DNA of 64,000 nucleotides from Oscarella lobularis (taxonomy: Eukaryota > Porifera > Homoscleromorpha > Homosclerophorida > Oscarellidae): positions 372,001 through 436,000 of the forward strand of contig NC_089190.1 in NCBI RefSeq assembly GCF_947507565.1, in the 5' to 3' direction. Shown in pieces: positions 42,780-54,603 of the stretch. The position numbers and the translations under genes were made by a program. Position 1 is the stretch's first letter; each line of letters begins with the position of its first letter. The notes under the pieces were generated by a model, which saw only the letters and a program-made list of their open reading frames with translations, had not been told where the DNA came from and did no database searches.

Positions 42780-44180
42780 CGTGATATCGCGCAAGTCGTA
42801 GTTCTTCTAATAAAAAGACAGTAATTAAAAGCATAAGGATAACGTTGCCTCTGACCGTCGGCTCTTTCGCCCGCTGTCATAAGATGGCCTGTACAAAAAA
42901 ATTGAAAATCTTTGAAATTTTTTATCTTGTTTTTCACCACAAACTGATTGTTCCCATTGCACGGCCGGCTCTTGAACAATTTTTTTCTGATAATACTGCA
43001 AACATCAGATGAGTCAAAGAATTATGTCGTCATACACAGAAGCATAGATTACACGAATCGTCGACGCCTCTTATTCTGGATTATCTTCAAATAAATAATC
43101 ACACATTGGTAATTAAAATGAAATGAAAACGTGACGTATCTAGCTCGATAGTTCTTAAATCAAATTTTTCGCAAATTTTTATTAGCGCATTTTCGATTTC
43201 AAATAGTGCTTTCGCATGTTTACGATTCATAAGAAAAAAGCCATTAGTAATTGAATTTATCTTAAAGGTGGATCCTCCAAAAATAAACGACAAAAAGTTA
43301 GTGAGTTCATGGCTAAAAAATCACCCCGAATGAAACATTTCGAGCAACTTTTCGCCTACACCGTTGCTTACGGTGTTGCTTAAGCCATTGCAAAGTCGTT
43401 TCGCAAACGTTTCGCGAAACGTTTCATGATTACGCGGAGTGCGTAACTTCATTAAGTTGTAATGAACTTAAGCATAATCGAATAATATAGGTTACATGTC
43501 CGATAACAATGATTGATATATTGCTTTCTAAAAGGGTGGTTTTTTACGCAATACACGGTTTATAATAATTATTAGAACAAGCATCTAAGTATACAAAGAA
43601 CCAAACTAAAAAGCTTAACAAAAAGATAATATAAAAGTGGCTAATAACTTAAACAATGCAAAATAAAAAAGGTTTTCCGATTCTCCCTGAGCTAGAAAGC
43701 TTTACAAAGGCATAAAAAAAGTTAAAGAGGCATGCAAAATTTGTAAAAGAACAAGTCAACTACATTTAAAAATTACCTGCCATATTACTTAAACCTAAAA
43801 AAGAGAAAAAAGTTAATAATGCGAGAGCTATCATGAAAGAAATTATCTTGCAAACTGAAAGAAAATTCTTAGCATGCAAAATATTCTACAAACGGCATGA
43901 AAAATGTCAAATACAATAAATAATTAATTTACAATTTTACTTAGGCCTGCAAAAGAGAAAGATTTAAGGCAAGGGCTATCAAAATTGCCATGCAATTAGA
44001 AAGCAGATGTTCTTAGCGTGCAAAAGTTCTTAAAACGTAAAAAAATTAACAGCCAACTGCAAAGAAAAATTAACTACAATACTACTCAAGCCTGCAAAAG
44101 AGAAAAAATTAGAAGAATAAAATGTTATCTTTTTACCCTATAAAAATTACCAATATAACAATTCCTACCCGATACGTGAA
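42780..44180. repeat. AT-rich region with a diverged ~150-bp tandem repeat
   Basis: The word GCCTGCAAAAGAGAAA and its surroundings recur near 43793, 43944 and 44090, with weaker copies to the left from about 43690. No genes were found in the region; it would be the place to expect the missing second half of the ABCA gene, but no ATP-binding motifs are present. Confidence 0.5.
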
Positions 44181-44277
44181 TCAGCTGAATTCCGCTACGC
44201 CCTAGCAAAAAGAACACTGGAAATGTTGAGGAATCGTTATTGAAGAATCTTACGCCGTCTCCAAATTCACCGAGAAG

Positions 44278-47200
44278 CTAAAGGATGAACGTTGCCATGG
44301 TCGTTGTCAGGCCAACGAGAAGGCTGACGGCCATGGTGACGATGTAAGCGGTGCTGCCGTCGCGGAAGATGAATGTCGCCGGATACATAAGCGGAATCAT
44401 GGCCCATCTAAAATGAGAAAATCTCTCATAAATTTAAAAATTAATTATTTTATTTCATTTATCCGTATAGGACGAGAAAGCAAATAACGGCCGCGAAATT
44501 GGTCGAAGTCGTGTAGACTTTCTCCTGAAAGGCGACAAAGATAATTGCCAAACAGATGACCGTCACCATATAATTCAACTCAATAAATAATTAATAAGGG
44601 ACAACATTAGAGATTTCATTTCTACCATGTGCCAGACGAAGTTGGAGACCCAATACATGACCGGATGAACGCCGGAGACGAGCTGAAGATGCTCGGCGCC
44701 GCTCGCTCGTTCGCGTATGAGAATCATGGATGAAGGAGGGCGGAACGAAGGCAAGTGCGAAGATGACGCATATGGCTATAAGAAGATCGACGCCCGATCG
44801 CCTTTAGGACAAAATAATAGTTCAATAAAAAATATAGTGTAAGAGATCGTACAATTGATCTTGAAAGAGTTTGCCCGCCGTTTCGTTGAAGGGATAACTG
44901 TACGTGGAAATACCTAAAATACATAGTCTAAAATGTACTTAAGATTCTTACCGCTTACCGTATTCCCATATGTCCTTGTCATCGTCTATGTCCAAATTTC
45001 CGCGCAGGAGCGCGTTGTTGAGCGCGTTGAGAGATATCGGCGATGAGTGATAGCCCTTGTTGTTGAACCACGCCTTTGCCGCCTTGCGAACGGCGAGCCC
45101 GTTCATGACATCCTGATACGGACCGGCATTCACTCGGGGAAGATGCGGATTGACGTGACCAAAACTAGCTCCAAAATACCAAGAAAAAAATCAATTAAAA
45201 ATGACTGATTATATGATGCACCTTTCGAGTATGTACTGACTTGTCGTGTCGATCAAATAGCGAGACATTCGAGGCTTCGATGTCAAATCCTGTATCACTT
45301 GCTCACCGATCGTCTTCAATTCGGGTGGCTTAGGACTTCCGACGTCGCTTGGACACACAAAATTTCCGCCAGCGTTACAATGGCACGTCGCATTCGATTC
45401 GGCTCCCAACAAAACCGTCCATCCGTCGCCTTTGTACGCCTTGCAGCGATCGTAGTTCATTTTCTCGGCCAGATAGTGAGCCACGATGCCGCACGGCTGC
45501 GCTACGACGTCCGCGTAGCGCGTGGTTTTCGTCGAATTGGGTTCAAAATTTCGAACAGGGAAATGCGTCGTGTCCGGGTAGAGAGCGGCGCTCAGTTCCA
45601 TCGGTTTGATTTTCGACACGTTGGCGAACATTTTGAGAATGAGAGCGACGGTAACGAAGACGGCGGGGAGGAAGAATCGAGCGACGAAGCCTTTGACGTA
45701 GCGTTTCATGTGCTGAAAGTGGCGAACGGTGAGCGCTTTGAATTGCTTGGCGTAGAGACTAGATCTGGTCACCGTGCACAAGCCGGTGTCGCCGTCGCCG
45801 AGATTGAGACCTGGGGAGAGAGGAGAAAATTATATATTCGAATTGAGATACTATTCATGGGGTTTCTTCATTGCATTCTTCTGCTTATGAGTCATTAGGT
45901 TCTCTGGTTTCTTTGAGAGAGTGAGAATCGATTTCGTCGCTTGGTTCAGAGAGAAGTTTCTGTCTTGATTGACGATCACCCCAACGACGTCGTCTCAACC
46001 CTATGATACAGGGAAGGACAAAGTTAAACAACAAGCCTATCGTTTCTATGATCTAAGACTCCTTACGACTGAAGAGCGAGTGTCCAGTCGTCGGATCAGG
46101 CTGTATCTCCTCCTCCGTCTCATTGGTGACCTTGAGAAAAACCTACATAAAAGAAAAGCGTCATGGGTCCAGTGACACTTCTAATTCTCCCTATACTTCT
46201 TCCAGTGGCGATGCCGATATTCCGTAGCTCGCAATGTCCACTTCGTCCATGCGTTGATCGAGCTCTTTCAAAAGCGCCGGCAGTCGTCCGCCTTGCGACG
46301 CCAGCTTCGGAAGAACGTACGACACTTCGGCGCCGACGTCCTCCACCAATTTCGCCTCAGGAACGTGCGAATGAATAATCCGCGTGACGTCGCACTTTTT
46401 CGCCTTCTCCTCGACCGCGTCCCTGCTGTCGGTTAAATTCTCCACAGAAACCGACGTCGTCGATGCCGGTTTGACGGGATGCGACTCGGCGGCGGCGGCG
46501 GGGGCGGCGGCGGAAGCCAGCGACGTGTCCGAACCGTGGCGACGTTTCGTCAGCGCTAGCGTGTATCCGTCGCTGAAATGTCGCTTGAGAAAAAGCGGCG
46601 AGCAGACGCAGCAGAGTTTGCCGTCGCCAAGAACGTCCGCTTCGTCCATATAGTGAGTCGAAAGAACAACGGTACGACCTGAGAATATATAATTACATAC
46701 TTCGTCAACTGTGCCGTCAAGAGTATAAAATTCCGTTAACTGTGCCGTGGGGAGTATAAAACTCCGTCAACTGTGCCTTAGGGAGTATATAAGAGCGTTC
46801 CAACGAACTCTACTTTTTATGCAACGGTGGCGCTCCATGAGCCTGAAGCGCCGCTCGCGCGCAACAAATTGCAGACACTTGCACCCCAAAAATGGGCTTT
46901 TTCGTCTCTACTTCTTATGCACTGGTAGCGTTCCATGCGCCTGATCTGCAAGCGCCACTCGCGCGCAACAAATTGCAGAGACTGGTAGGTCATACTACCA
47001 CCAGACAACAGTCAACTGTGCTGTCGGGAGTATAAAACTCCGTCAACTGTGCCGTAGGGAGTATATAAGGCCGTTCTTACCAACTCTACTTTTTATGCAG
47101 GAGTGGCGTTCCATGCGCCTGATCCGCAAGCGCCGCTTGTGCGCAACGAATTGCAGACACTTGCACCCCAAAAATGGGCGTTCCCGTCTCTACTTCTTAT

Positions 47201-48231
47201 GCACGTGTGGCGTTTCATGCGCCTCATCTGCAAGCGCTGCTCGCGCGCAACGAATTGCAGACACTGGTAGGTCATACAACAACCAGACAACAGTCAACTG
47301 TGCCGTCGGGAGTATAAAATTCCTCAACTGTGCTGTCGGGAGTATAAAACTCCGTCAACTGTGCCGTAGGGAGTATATAAGGCCGTTCTTACCAACTCTA
47401 CTTTTTATGCAGGAGTGGCGTTCCATGCGCCTGATCCGCAAGCGCGTCTCGCGCGCAACGACTTGCAGACACTTGCACCCAAAAATGGGCGTTCCCGTCT
47501 CTACTTCTTATGCACGAACAACGTTCCATGCGCCTGATCTGCAAGCGCCACTCGCGCAACGAGTTGCAGATTAATACAACAGTCAAACGTGCCGTCGGGA
47601 GTACATACTCTGTCACGTAGGATGCATATGCTCCGTCAACTGTGCCGTAGGGAGTTCGCTAACTACATGCGCCCTAGGAAGTATCACTCCGTCAACTGTG
47701 TCGCCTGGAGTATGCGTTAGGGGGAGATGCGTTGAGGTGCTCTTACCTTCTCTGTGCTTTACTACGAGGTCCCAAATTCCTCTTCTCGCGTAGGGATCGA
47801 CTCCCGCCGTCGGTTCGTCAAGTACGAGGACTTTTGAGCCGCCGATGTAGGCCATGGCGACGGATAGCTTGCGTTTCATTCCGCCGGAGAGTTCGGAGAC
47901 TTTCGCCTTCTTTTTATCCGTTAAACCCAAATCTTCAACCCACCTGAGAAAGAGATTAAATAGTTTCTCTTATAAAAAGGGTTGGTATGGGTCGAAATTT
48001 TCTACCTACAGTATTAACTTCCATGCGCACTTCTTTCTTGTTTTTCATTCCTTTCAATTGAGAAAATAACTCCAAATGTTCGGATGCGGTGAGTCTGAGG
48101 TATACATATGATAGAAACGCCTTCTTAGTATTATTCAATCTCTTACTTCTCGAATAAAACATTGTGCTGCGGGCAAAGTCCGAAAACCTTTCGAACGCCG
48201 TCGATCTCCGTTTTCACGCCCAGGTCACGTG
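44278..48231 (-). pseudogene. ABCA-type lipid transporter, central part
   Basis: Exons on the minus strand, most joining in phase: 48231-48147 (Q-loop GLCPQHNVLFEK); 48094-about 48015 (LTASEHLELF); 47943-47747 (signature [16 protein letters not shown] and Walker [14 protein letters not shown]); 46678-46197 (STHYMDEADVLGD, then KLCCV, ending YGISASPLEEV); 46142-46067; 45810-45222 (start of the second membrane domain with an extracellular Cys loop); 45164-44959 (AAKAWFNNKGYHSSP); 44913-44853; 44801-44626 (membrane segments); 44578-about 44468; 44407-44278 (WAMIPLMYPATF). Problems: about seven residues are missing between VLGD and GKLCC, the 44.7-kb exon has an extra base, TAG replaces a Glu in FIL-LLGEF, and the Walker A exon and whole second ATP-binding domain are absent. 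ABCA proteins move lipids across membranes. Confidence 0.85.
46690..47735. repeat. Intronic minisatellite, unit 280-310 bp
   Basis: Three large units, marked by CCAACTCTACTTTTTATGCA at about 46800, 47083 and 47393, each contain two related half units (CGTCTCTACTTCTTATGCAC recurs near 46905, 47189 and 47498). They are joined by 25-30 bp words such as CGTCAACTGTGCCGTAGGGA-GTATATAA. The array fills one intron of the ABCA pseudogene. Confidence 0.9.
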
Positions 48232-48242
48232 CTGTCATATGC

Positions 48243-48299
48243 GTCCAGCCTGTTGGTAGGGATACGCGCGCGCGCGTTAGACCGGACAACAGGCTGGAC
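48243..48299. repeat. Hairpin: 13-bp perfect inverted repeat around a CG run
   Basis: GTCCAGCCTGTTG (48243-48255) pairs with CAACAGGCTGGAC (48287-48299). The loop has an alternating CG run. It marks the place where the upstream part of the ABCA gene is lost. Confidence 0.85.
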
Positions 48300-48404
48300 C
48301 CTCGAGCCTAGCTAAAGGTGGGAGTCTGACTGTAGACAAAAGGCAAAGCTAACGTTATTGCCTTAATAGGCTCAAACATAACAAATCTAAATCCGCGATA
48401 TTAA

Positions 48405-48686
48405 GTGATCAACGTCCCAAAAAAGACGAGAATCGTCGTGACTAACACAAGTTGGCAGGAAATCGCGGACGAGACGAGCTATCGTAAGAAATCGCCACGA
48501 AAAATTAGACGCGAACGTCTCATTTTTTTCGCAGGCGATCTAGTTAAACCGAACGTGACCCTCTACGTCCTTAATGCGACGGATCAGGTCCTCGTCGCGC
48601 CGACTGATGAACAAATCGAGTACACGCTCGTCAAAAGCGGAATTTACGAATATCACGCGAGCAAAGGACACAAGCCTTTACGTTAG
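48405..48686 (+). CDS. Hypothetical protein, 93 codons
   Basis: ATG 48405 to stop 48686. The composition looks coding: a basic middle (KKSPRKIRRERL), then VKPNVTLYVLNATDQVLVAP and a Tyr-rich end (KSGIYEYHASKGHK). No family recognised. It stands alone between the ABCA pseudogene and the CACTA element. Confidence 0.35.
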   Translation: MINVPKKTRIVVTNTSWQEIADETSYRKKSPRKIRRERLIFFAGDLVKPNVTLYVLNATDQVLVAPTDEQIEYTLVKSGIYEYHASKGHKPLR

Positions 48687-49017
48687 TTTCTCTCCTTTTA
48701 CGTGACGTCACTGGGGGATCGCGCGCTTTTTTAGCCCATGCATTTGCTAAGCTTATTGATAACTCGTTCTCCGCAACGGCGAGCAATAAAGGATTGAGAA
48801 ATATTGAATTGCTTTTGGTGAAGATTTCGCAGGAATTTCAACTTTGGGACTAATATTTTTTTGGTTTTAAGCATTTTGGTGATGCTCCGTTTGTTTACGT
48901 CCTACACAACGGTCAAGGGATGACATTGTCGAAGAAACATAAATTGGATCTTACCCTCAGCAATTTCTCCGTGATGCGGAGGTGGTAGTGATGGTATCTC
49001 AGAAGACGCCCCGTACG

Positions 49018-49250
49018 AAAAAAGTCATGAGAACTCATGGGATCTCGTGAGAAATCATGAGATCTCATGAAATGAGGGCAAATTTCATGAGACGCAGGCC
49101 AATCTCATGAGATTTTTTAAAACCTCACGAGAGCGTCGACGGTCTCATGAAAGGAACTTTGACCTCATGAGATGTTCGCGTTGCTCTCATGAGATAGTCT
49201 GTCTCATGCCAATCTCATGAGCCCCTCGTGAAATGTCATGAGATTCACTT
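49018..49250. repeat. Subterminal TCATGAGA cluster, left end
   Basis: About fifteen exact or one-mismatch copies of the palindromic word TCATGA(GA) occur within 230 bp, in both orientations. They are probable binding sites for an element-encoded protein. Confidence 0.85.
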
Positions 49251-49315
49251 ACTGCATATTTATGCTTTACTATTTAGGCTCAAATTCAAATCAAAGATAC
49301 ATTGCATATATTTTT

Positions 49316-52300
49316 CTAGTCTCTTTCGAAGCAATTAGGAACTACGATGGTTTGCACTTTACCGTCGGTTTCGATGCAAACTACTCGTTTTTCTATGTCT
49401 GTCATTCGGCACATGATATAGCTTTCTTTCCCTCTGAAGGATCTGAACAACCCATTTAGGGTATTCACATGGCCCACAACTTCTTCAGGAGCATCTGCAC
49501 TAGTAAACAAAGGCTCTGCTGCTTTCATCGGACTAAACAGAACACAGTTGAAAACATGATTGTCATGACGCCTTCGAATTGAAAGCAGAAGATGAATGAT
49601 CCCAATTTTCACTTTGCCGTCAGCTCGAATTTGCACTACGCAGTTGTTCCTTCTTGACGACGAAGCGTATGCTTTGCTGTGGATAACGCCTAATTCTCCC
49701 ATGAAGACTCTCGGGAATACTTGAACGCTGAATTCGTTTCCGCTGATATCTTCTCCTATAGAGTCCTTTATAGCATCATATGCTTCCTGCGTGATGGTAC
49801 TGCGATCCTTTCGTTTTCCTAATCCATAAATATCATCTTCTAGTTTCTCGCGTTTGCAACGCTGTGTACTAATAGAAAATTAGGCTTAAACTATTTACAG
49901 CTACCGATCGAATTAGAAGTTTATACCTAAAACTTCCAGAAAATAAATAACCCTTCTTCTCTTCGTCAGAATCTGACTGCACGATCCATGCTGCAGCAAT
50001 CTGCAAGCAGTAAAACACCACGCAGATTGTTTTAAATGGATTTACTTGTTTTTCTATATCATGGGTTCCATGAATTTGCCTTCTCAGATAGCCATTGATT
50101 GATTCGTATTCAAACAGAGAGTGGGTCCATAATGGACCATGACGCCTCACGTCGTCAGAAAGATGGCAAAGTAAATGGACGTTAATCGTGCAGTGTTCAC
50201 GACCTACAGGTAATTATTGTATTCAAAACTAACAAAATGCAATAGAGCGTACCATATAATTTGCCGTAGAGAAAGCAAAACGACTCGATCATTTTCTTTG
50301 CTTCTCTCTCCTGAACTTTTGAGATGCTCTCTTGCAAATATATCAGAATTCCTCCAGCTAGCAGACTGTAATGCCACCAGAGGTGATCAGGTAAAATGCC
50401 TTGCAAAACTGGAAGAGAGTAGTAGAGAAGCCACGAGCGATATTCTGATGCTAAAGTTAAATATAGTAGATACATTAATACAGGTCAATGAACAACATAA
50501 GAACTACCTTTCCAATAGCATCTTTTGGCTATACTATTTGGCAAACGGGTGACAATTTCCGGAGGTTTAATTTCCTTGAGCCGTTGATCAACGACGTCAG
50601 TGAATTTACTTATGCAGTACAATTCAGCAGAAAAGTCGAACCAGAGACTGAGTAATTTTTTGACTACACCCTCAAGAAGACAATGCATGTAGTCTATTGC
50701 CACGCTTTGAACCAAATCAAAGCTGTCTAGAGCTGCCAAAGCTGATGCTCCTTTGACGCCATAAGCAATTTTCTTCAAAAAATTATTACGTCATAGAATG
50801 TATATATGTAACGTAATACATACGTGTTCGTAGAGAGCAATCCTTGCATTCTGCAAAATGCTCTTATGCGTTCTCTCCTCATATTCGGCGGCGTGCTCAT
50901 AAATCCTTGTATGGCCTCTTCCTTTCTCAACGACAGCACCCTTTTGCATACAGTAAGTGCAGCCGTATTTTCCGTTGAACTGAGCATGGGACAGCACTGC
51001 TGCTTTAGCCGGGAGGTCAGCCACAAATACTGACACAAACGCCTTGCATAGAAGCGTTTTTTTCTTCAGAACAATGCGAAATCCTGAATAAAAGAAAGGT
51101 CGTCGTGCGTTGTCTCATTCAAGTTCATAAAACGACAAACCGTCTACTGCAAGTTCATTAAGCTCTTTTGCACAAGGTTTTAGAAACCAAAGCATGGGTG
51201 GCTTACGCTTTCCAACCCACAGTCCCGCAAGAATTTTGTACTTGCTGTAAAACCTAAGAATAACTGCAACTCTAATGTCGAATATCTCTAAGTACCTAAT
51301 TGAAGGTGGAAGTTCATTTATTCTTAGCCAGACTGGCCACATCGACTTAGTTGAAGATTTGAAAACTTGAACTCCGTCAGTAGAGATAGATAAAGAAAAA
51401 TAAATGTCGGCTTCTCTGAGCTTGAAATGAGCCATTTTCTCTTGATAGAGTGTGCCATCAAATACGTCGTCGATAGTGGATGATGGCCCAAACTGAGGCA
51501 CAACAATTTTGCCAAGGAAATCTTCATCTCCTTAAATAGAGAATACATTTTGATTAAGTAATTATACTGGGTACATTCATACTCTTGAAAAACTGTGCAA
51601 TTTGATTTTTAATTGAAAGCTGCACAAAAGCCGCTAAATCTGCTTTCGTGCATGAAGGATTAGGGCAACTGGTTCCATCGACATTTTGATTACAGGAAAG
51701 GCACAGAGTATGTTCGACGATGCTGCGTATGCTGCTTAAATGCATCTTCTTAAGCATGTAAACTGACGAAAGGTGCCGTGGAATTTTTGCATCTTTTGGA
51801 AAGTGCCGTTTCAATAACTCAAGGACGTCCGAGAGTGCGGATTTTGTAAGACTGTGACGAGAAGCTAATTTTATTAATAATTTGGTGCTTTCTTCTTCAG
51901 ATATATTTGCTGAAGCATAGATGAGATCACTAGATGTAGTAGTGCAGGTGTCTTGTTTAATATTAATAATAATTTTACTCTATTGACATTCTGTGCACAT
52001 GCAGTGTTACGTTGGTTTCACTTGAGTCGCTCTCCTCTTCTTCACAACTGGAAATGATGACATCGCTTTCAGATTCTTCCAACTCGAATGAGTCACTTGA
52101 AATGTTCTCCTCTTCGTCAGAAGCGCTCTCACTATAAAGTTCTCATGCAGTAAGCAAAATTATCAAATAATTATAATTTAAATCACACCGAGTCGTTTCT
52201 GTATAATCTTCAAGAGCCAAGCTTTCGAGTTCTCCTTCGAGACATCCATCTCCATCTTAAATATTGGGCACTTGAAAAAAACCTGCACACTTAATTTCAA

Positions 52301-52466
52301 TAAGTATAATTCACCTTCGGCTTCTTCATTGCAAAACGCCGGCGGTTGGTATTCCTGGCCGGCCAATCGTCTTCTCCATCTGCTTACAGTCTGTTTGGGT
52401 ATTTTCAGAGAGGAATCGTCGCGCCAGAGACGATATTTTTTTGGTCTTCTTCGTCCAGTGCTCATA
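49316..52466 (-). CDS. tnp2-type CACTA/EnSpm transposase, multi-exon
   Basis: The start is at 52466 (MSTGRRRPKKYRLWRDD; a helix-turn-helix-like KQTVSRWRRRL follows). An acidic Ser/Glu-rich exon lies near 52140-52010. 51814-51554 has LSSVYMLKKM and a C-x-x-C zinc pattern (CLSCNQNVDG). 51501-51115 has SISTDGVQVFKSS (first Asp) and MWPVWLRINELPPSIR. 51036-50825 has ADLPAKAAVLSHAQFNGKYG. 50778-50485 has VAIDYMHCLLEGV (second Asp, DxMH). 50475-50197 has GILPDHLWWHYSLLAGGI. 50150-49869 has LFEYESINGYLRRQIHGT (catalytic Glu). 49702-49316 is the C-terminal domain. Introns are short with usable sites. I see no stop or shift that must break it, so it may be active. It should cut the element ends. Confidence 0.8.
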
Positions 52467-52683
52467 TTTCCGCCCAAACTCCTCTAAACGGTGTGAATAT
52501 CGACTTTATGCGTTTCTGCATACAAAAGACGAACCAATGTCCAATTTTAGAAGCGCGAGAAGGAGTAAACGGCCCAAAACTACAACAGTTATACGGGAAA
52601 CAAGAATAATAGAATGACTCTGATTTGCTGTTGTCATTGTGACGTAACAAAGCAGGCGCGCGCGCTCAGTTCTCAGCTGCACT
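52467..52683. promoter_or_regulatory. Shared divergent promoter of the CACTA element
   Basis: Only 217 bp separate the starts of the tnp2-type transposase (minus) and the BEN gene (plus). No TATA box was seen. The region should drive both genes. Confidence 0.45.
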
Positions 52684-54209
52684 ATGGCGAAACCGCCCCA
52701 AAGCGATATCTCTCCTATTCGAACGTTTGCTGGTCGTACAGTGAAAAGGCCCAAGGCGTTTCAAAGCGAAGATCAGTCCGGCTCATCCGAAGATGAAAGT
52801 GCGCTCTCTCTGACTCAGTGGAGGAAGTTTCATTCCGGCTGTGAGAGAGAAAATGGCCTACCGCGCCCTTTCTTCGCTAAACGACTGCTCATGGCATTGT
52901 CTAGGGGTGTTTTCGATCAAGTAAGAGGAGGATGGAGTACGGGAGCGAAAGAAAATTTCGAAAATGGCGCCGATTGACGAATCATTAAGCGTACTTCGCG
53001 TCGGATCACGAGTCTCAGCATGCTACGGAAAACTCGGCTTTTATACAGCCGTTGTGGAAAAAATAAGCATTCCTTCAGGAAATGGCGAGGTTAGCTTAAC
53101 ATATGTATATGAAATGACTTTTCTTATATTCATCCGTATTACAATTTTTTTGGTCGTAGACAAAAAGCGAGCAGCAGAACAGTTCCGCAGCAGACCAAGA
53201 ACAAGCGTCATTGATTGAGCAAGCAGAGAAATCGGTGGTCCAAGAATGCCAATGTCAGAAAATATTGCCAATGCTTGAGAGGCTAGGAAGCAAAATTATT
53301 AGTGCAATTAATAAAGTAGTAGAATGACTGGCTGAACGGAAACCAAGCCATTAATTGTTTTTGTCAATATAGGCTGACAAAGAAAGAAAAAAAGTTGAAA
53401 GAATTGCTGAAAAAGAAGATATTACATTGGTAAATGTAACTGTGATTTCTGTTGCTGAATGTGGCAGTACGAATTGCTAGGAAAAAATAGCAAAAATAAA
53501 CGAAGATATTGAAGTCATTGGACAAGAAAAGGTACCTGTATGGCATTATATAGGTTCTAGTTAGAATGCTAGTCATGTTATTCACTTAACTTCTTGTTTA
53601 TTTTTTATGATTTTCTAATTAGTTCCCTTTTCTGCTTATTTAGATTTGCAAGAAGGACATGAGAGTAATGATAAAGAAAGAAGAAGGTACTCCAGCGCCG
53701 CTCCTGCTTGGAAAATGTCAAAAAGAACAGATAGATCAAAGAAGAAATTTCCATGAATTTGCGTCCAATCCACAGGTAGGCTTTTCTCGATTTTTGTACA
53801 GACTTTTTATCATCATCTTTATTAGTACGTCGTGGCTGGGCCGGTTAAAATTCTGACGAGCAGGTATCAGCTAGCAAAAGACGCTGGAACACCGCAGAAA
53901 ATGGCCCAGAAATTACTCCGAGAAGTGTACACGCAGGACGAACTGGAATCATGCGGACTTCTGCCTACCAAGAACAAACGAGTTCAGAAAGAAATAGCAA
54001 ACGAGGAGAAGTACGCGGCTCTTATGAGTAAGAGTACTCTAATAATTGTATCTGTGGCATGTAGTATCGTATTTCCGTTGATAGGATTAGTAGAAGACGC
54101 CTACCCTGGAAAGCCTTGGATTGACATAGAGATGAAAAGATGTCTAAACAGGATCTTTCTTGACAGTGCGGCGAAGAGAAGAAAGCTGTCGAAGGAAAAG
54201 GAAGACTGA
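52684..54209 (+). CDS. BEN-domain protein carried by the CACTA element, multi-exon
   Basis: The first exon is 52684-52920 (MAKPPQSDISPIRTFAGRTV). Next comes a segment from 52964 with VGSRVSACYGKLGFYTAVVE, which looks Tudor-like. Then a Gln/Glu-rich exon (53161-53328) and small coiled-coil exons near 53372-53431 and 53481-53531. The BEN region is in exons 53644-53775, 53826-54027 and 54085-54209, which join in phase: FHEFASNPQ | YVVAGPVKILTSRYQLA, then PQKMAQKLLREVYTQDELE, and after a 57-bp intron LVEDAYPGKPWIDIEMKRC. BEN domains bind DNA sequence-specifically. The likely role is binding the TCATGAGA repeats or regulating transposition, an inference. An alternative start is ATG 52964. Confidence 0.65.
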
Positions 54210-54339
54210 AGTGACTTCAAAGGATGAATAGTACAGCATCATGTTGTCACAGTTATAGTCAATTTTGTCTGTTGTTCTGTTTGTTTGCGTCAAATAGATG
54301 TTATAGTCTGACTTAATAAACAAAAGTGAGTAGAAGCTC

Positions 54340-54495
54340 GCGATTTTCTAATGACGTCGTCGCATGAGAAATATTCGCATGAGATAGCTCATGAGTAGTC
54401 TATCATGACGAGACTCATGAGAGACTACACATGAGAATGGTCATGAGATCTGGCATTTTCTCATGTGAATCTCGTGAGATCTCATGACTTTTTCC
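54340..54495. repeat. Subterminal TCATGAGA cluster, right end
   Basis: Around ten copies of the same word occur, the counterpart of the cluster at the left end. Confidence 0.85.
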
Positions 54496-54511
54496 GTACG
54501 GGGCCGCACTT

Positions 54512-54600
54512 GAAGGTCGACGTTGGCTGTCGACGCCGCTACTGGAACGTCGGCGTTGGCTTTTGACGCCGCCACTGGAACGTCGACAACCCTTTGTCGA
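54512..54600. repeat. 33-bp minisatellite, about 2.5 copies
   Basis: GTCGACGTTGGCTGTCGACG-CCGCTACTGGAAC is repeated with few changes just outside the CACTA element. Confidence 0.8.
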
Positions 54601-54603
54601 CCC

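Larger units (their letters stand above)
49009..54503. mobile_element. CACTA/EnSpm-like transposon with a tnp2-type gene and a BEN gene
   Basis: Inverted ends: CCCCGTACGAAAAAAGTCAT on the left and, inverted, CCCCGTACGGAAAAAGTCAT on the right, followed by GAGA. Both subterminal regions are packed with copies of TCATGAGA. Two genes lie head to head: a minus-strand transposase of the tnp2 family and a plus-strand multi-exon gene with a BEN domain. The clustered short subterminal motifs fit the EnSpm pattern. The ends do not begin with CACTA and I found no clear 2-3 bp target duplication, so the exact termini need checking. No lesions are obvious, so this copy may be functional. Confidence 0.8.

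Noticed and set aside
45299-45898. 199-codon plus-strand frame
   Set aside because: Antisense of the ABCA exon 45222-45810, which has clear family similarity and correct splice phases.
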